Below, one piece after another: positions 63,622 through 64,000 of a DNA stretch of 64,000 nt. The notes beneath the pieces were generated by a model. The model had not been told where the DNA came from. It worked only from the letters and a program-made list of their open reading frames with translations, and searched no databases. The position numbers were made by a program, and so were the translations under genes. Position 1 is the stretch's first letter, and the number at the start of each line of letters is the position of its first letter. Origin of the DNA: Planctomycetota bacterium (GTDB taxonomy: Bacteria > Planctomycetota > B15-G4 > JADJEK01); the NCBI GenBank assembly GCA_016709145.1, contig JADJEK010000005.1, positions 62,001 to 126,000 on the forward strand. Reading direction: 5' to 3'.

Positions 63622-64000
63622 ATGACCCCCCGCTACGGCAATCTCGTGCGCATGACGATCGAACGCGGCGTCGCCACCTTGACGTTGACGAACCCCGCGG
63701 CGGCCAACGGCTACTCGCACGCGATGATGCTGGAACTCGACGACGCGATCCTGGCCGCGCGCTTCGACGACGCCGTGCACGTCCTCGTGCTGACCGGTGC
63801 GGGCGACAAGTTCTTCTGCGCCGGAGCGGACATCGGGATGCTCGGCACGGTCACTCCGCGGTTCAAGTACCACTTCTGCCTGCACGCGAACGAGACGCTC
63901 GGCCGCCTGGAACAGACGCCGAAGCTCGTGCTCGCCGCGCTGAACGGGCACACCGTCGGCGGCGGGCTCGAGGTCGCGCTCGCGGCCGACCTGCGCGTGG
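63622..64000 (+). CDS. Enoyl-CoA hydratase/isomerase family protein (3' end outside window)
   Basis: The first 126 codons run to the window end. Crotonase signatures: TIERGVATLTLTNPAAANGYSHAM, then LTGAGDKFFCAGADIGML (oxyanion-hole loop) and LAALNGHTVGGGLEVALAADLRV (second oxyanion element). It starts at ATG 63622 after TTGGAG. By family it acts on acyl-CoA thioesters; the precise reaction cannot be told from this part. Confidence 0.88.
   Translation, partial: MTPRYGNLVRMTIERGVATLTLTNPAAANGYSHAMMLELDDAILAARFDDAVHVLVLTGAGDKFFCAGADIGMLGTVTPRFKYHFCLHANETLGRLEQTPKLVLAALNGHTVGGGLEVALAADLRV

Overview
The window is high-GC bacterial DNA (about two thirds G+C by eye) with dense, mostly monocistronic or short-operon coding. 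It holds exported beta-helix and FG-GAP proteins, a transmembrane Ser/Thr kinase ending in a sulfatase-modifying-factor-like domain and overlapping an ECF sigma factor, a giant propeller-type hybrid histidine kinase, many lipoproteins, and a PurS-PurL fusion. Together these suggest a Planctomycetota-like organism. That is inference from gene content; no rRNA or other marker is present.

Layout: 1-1761 is the 5' part of an exported PPC/Ig-like protein carrying three apparent one-base indels. 2005-5738 is purL(SL)-purQ. 6451-7894 holds a DUF1579-like lipoprotein and a small membrane protein. 7998-13506 is a family of three secreted parallel beta-helix proteins plus a collapsed 73-codon remnant, all with the same C-terminal tail. 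13921-15612 is a TPR lipoprotein. 15737-23902 is one minus-strand lysine/diaminopimelate operon, in transcription order dapE-asd-lysC-dapB-dapA-dapD-dapC-lysA; six of its seven junctions are overlaps of 1-4 bases. 24308-28316 holds an erythromycin-esterase-like enzyme, a papain-like lipoprotein and an RsmC-like methyltransferase. 28504-34525 has eboA and eboB homologues on either side of the hybrid histidine kinase. 35248-38428 is an NhaD/CitT-like permease and an FG-GAP protein. 38610-41914 is the kinase-sigma pair. 41998-43989 is an aconitase-superfamily enzyme with its swivel domain first. 44188-49850 is a run of overlapping plus-strand genes: membrane protein, M1 peptidase, phosphatase, DnaJ-domain protein, thioesterase. 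50414-52753 is an insertion sequence encoding a DruA-domain/IS4-type transposase fusion. 52883-64000 holds exported and lipoprotein genes, a BMP-type binding protein, a molybdopterin oxidoreductase and the start of an enoyl-CoA hydratase.

The most unusual content lies between genes. Three intergenic islands (5739-6345, 34563-35247, and 49879-50413 continued at 52754-52882) are built from the same modules in the same order. Each begins directly after the stop codon of a gene reading into it. They share three successive hairpins (H3-H2-H1) whose stems differ between copies yet stay paired, a long inverted repeat of about 33 bases around a conserved core, and then varying combinations of a GGGGACAGAC-type palindromic repeat, a large palindrome and 10-base tandem repeats. 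In the third island the insertion sequence sits exactly in the H1 loop and has duplicated the 10-base loop sequence as its target site. These islands are the best candidates here for something undescribed.
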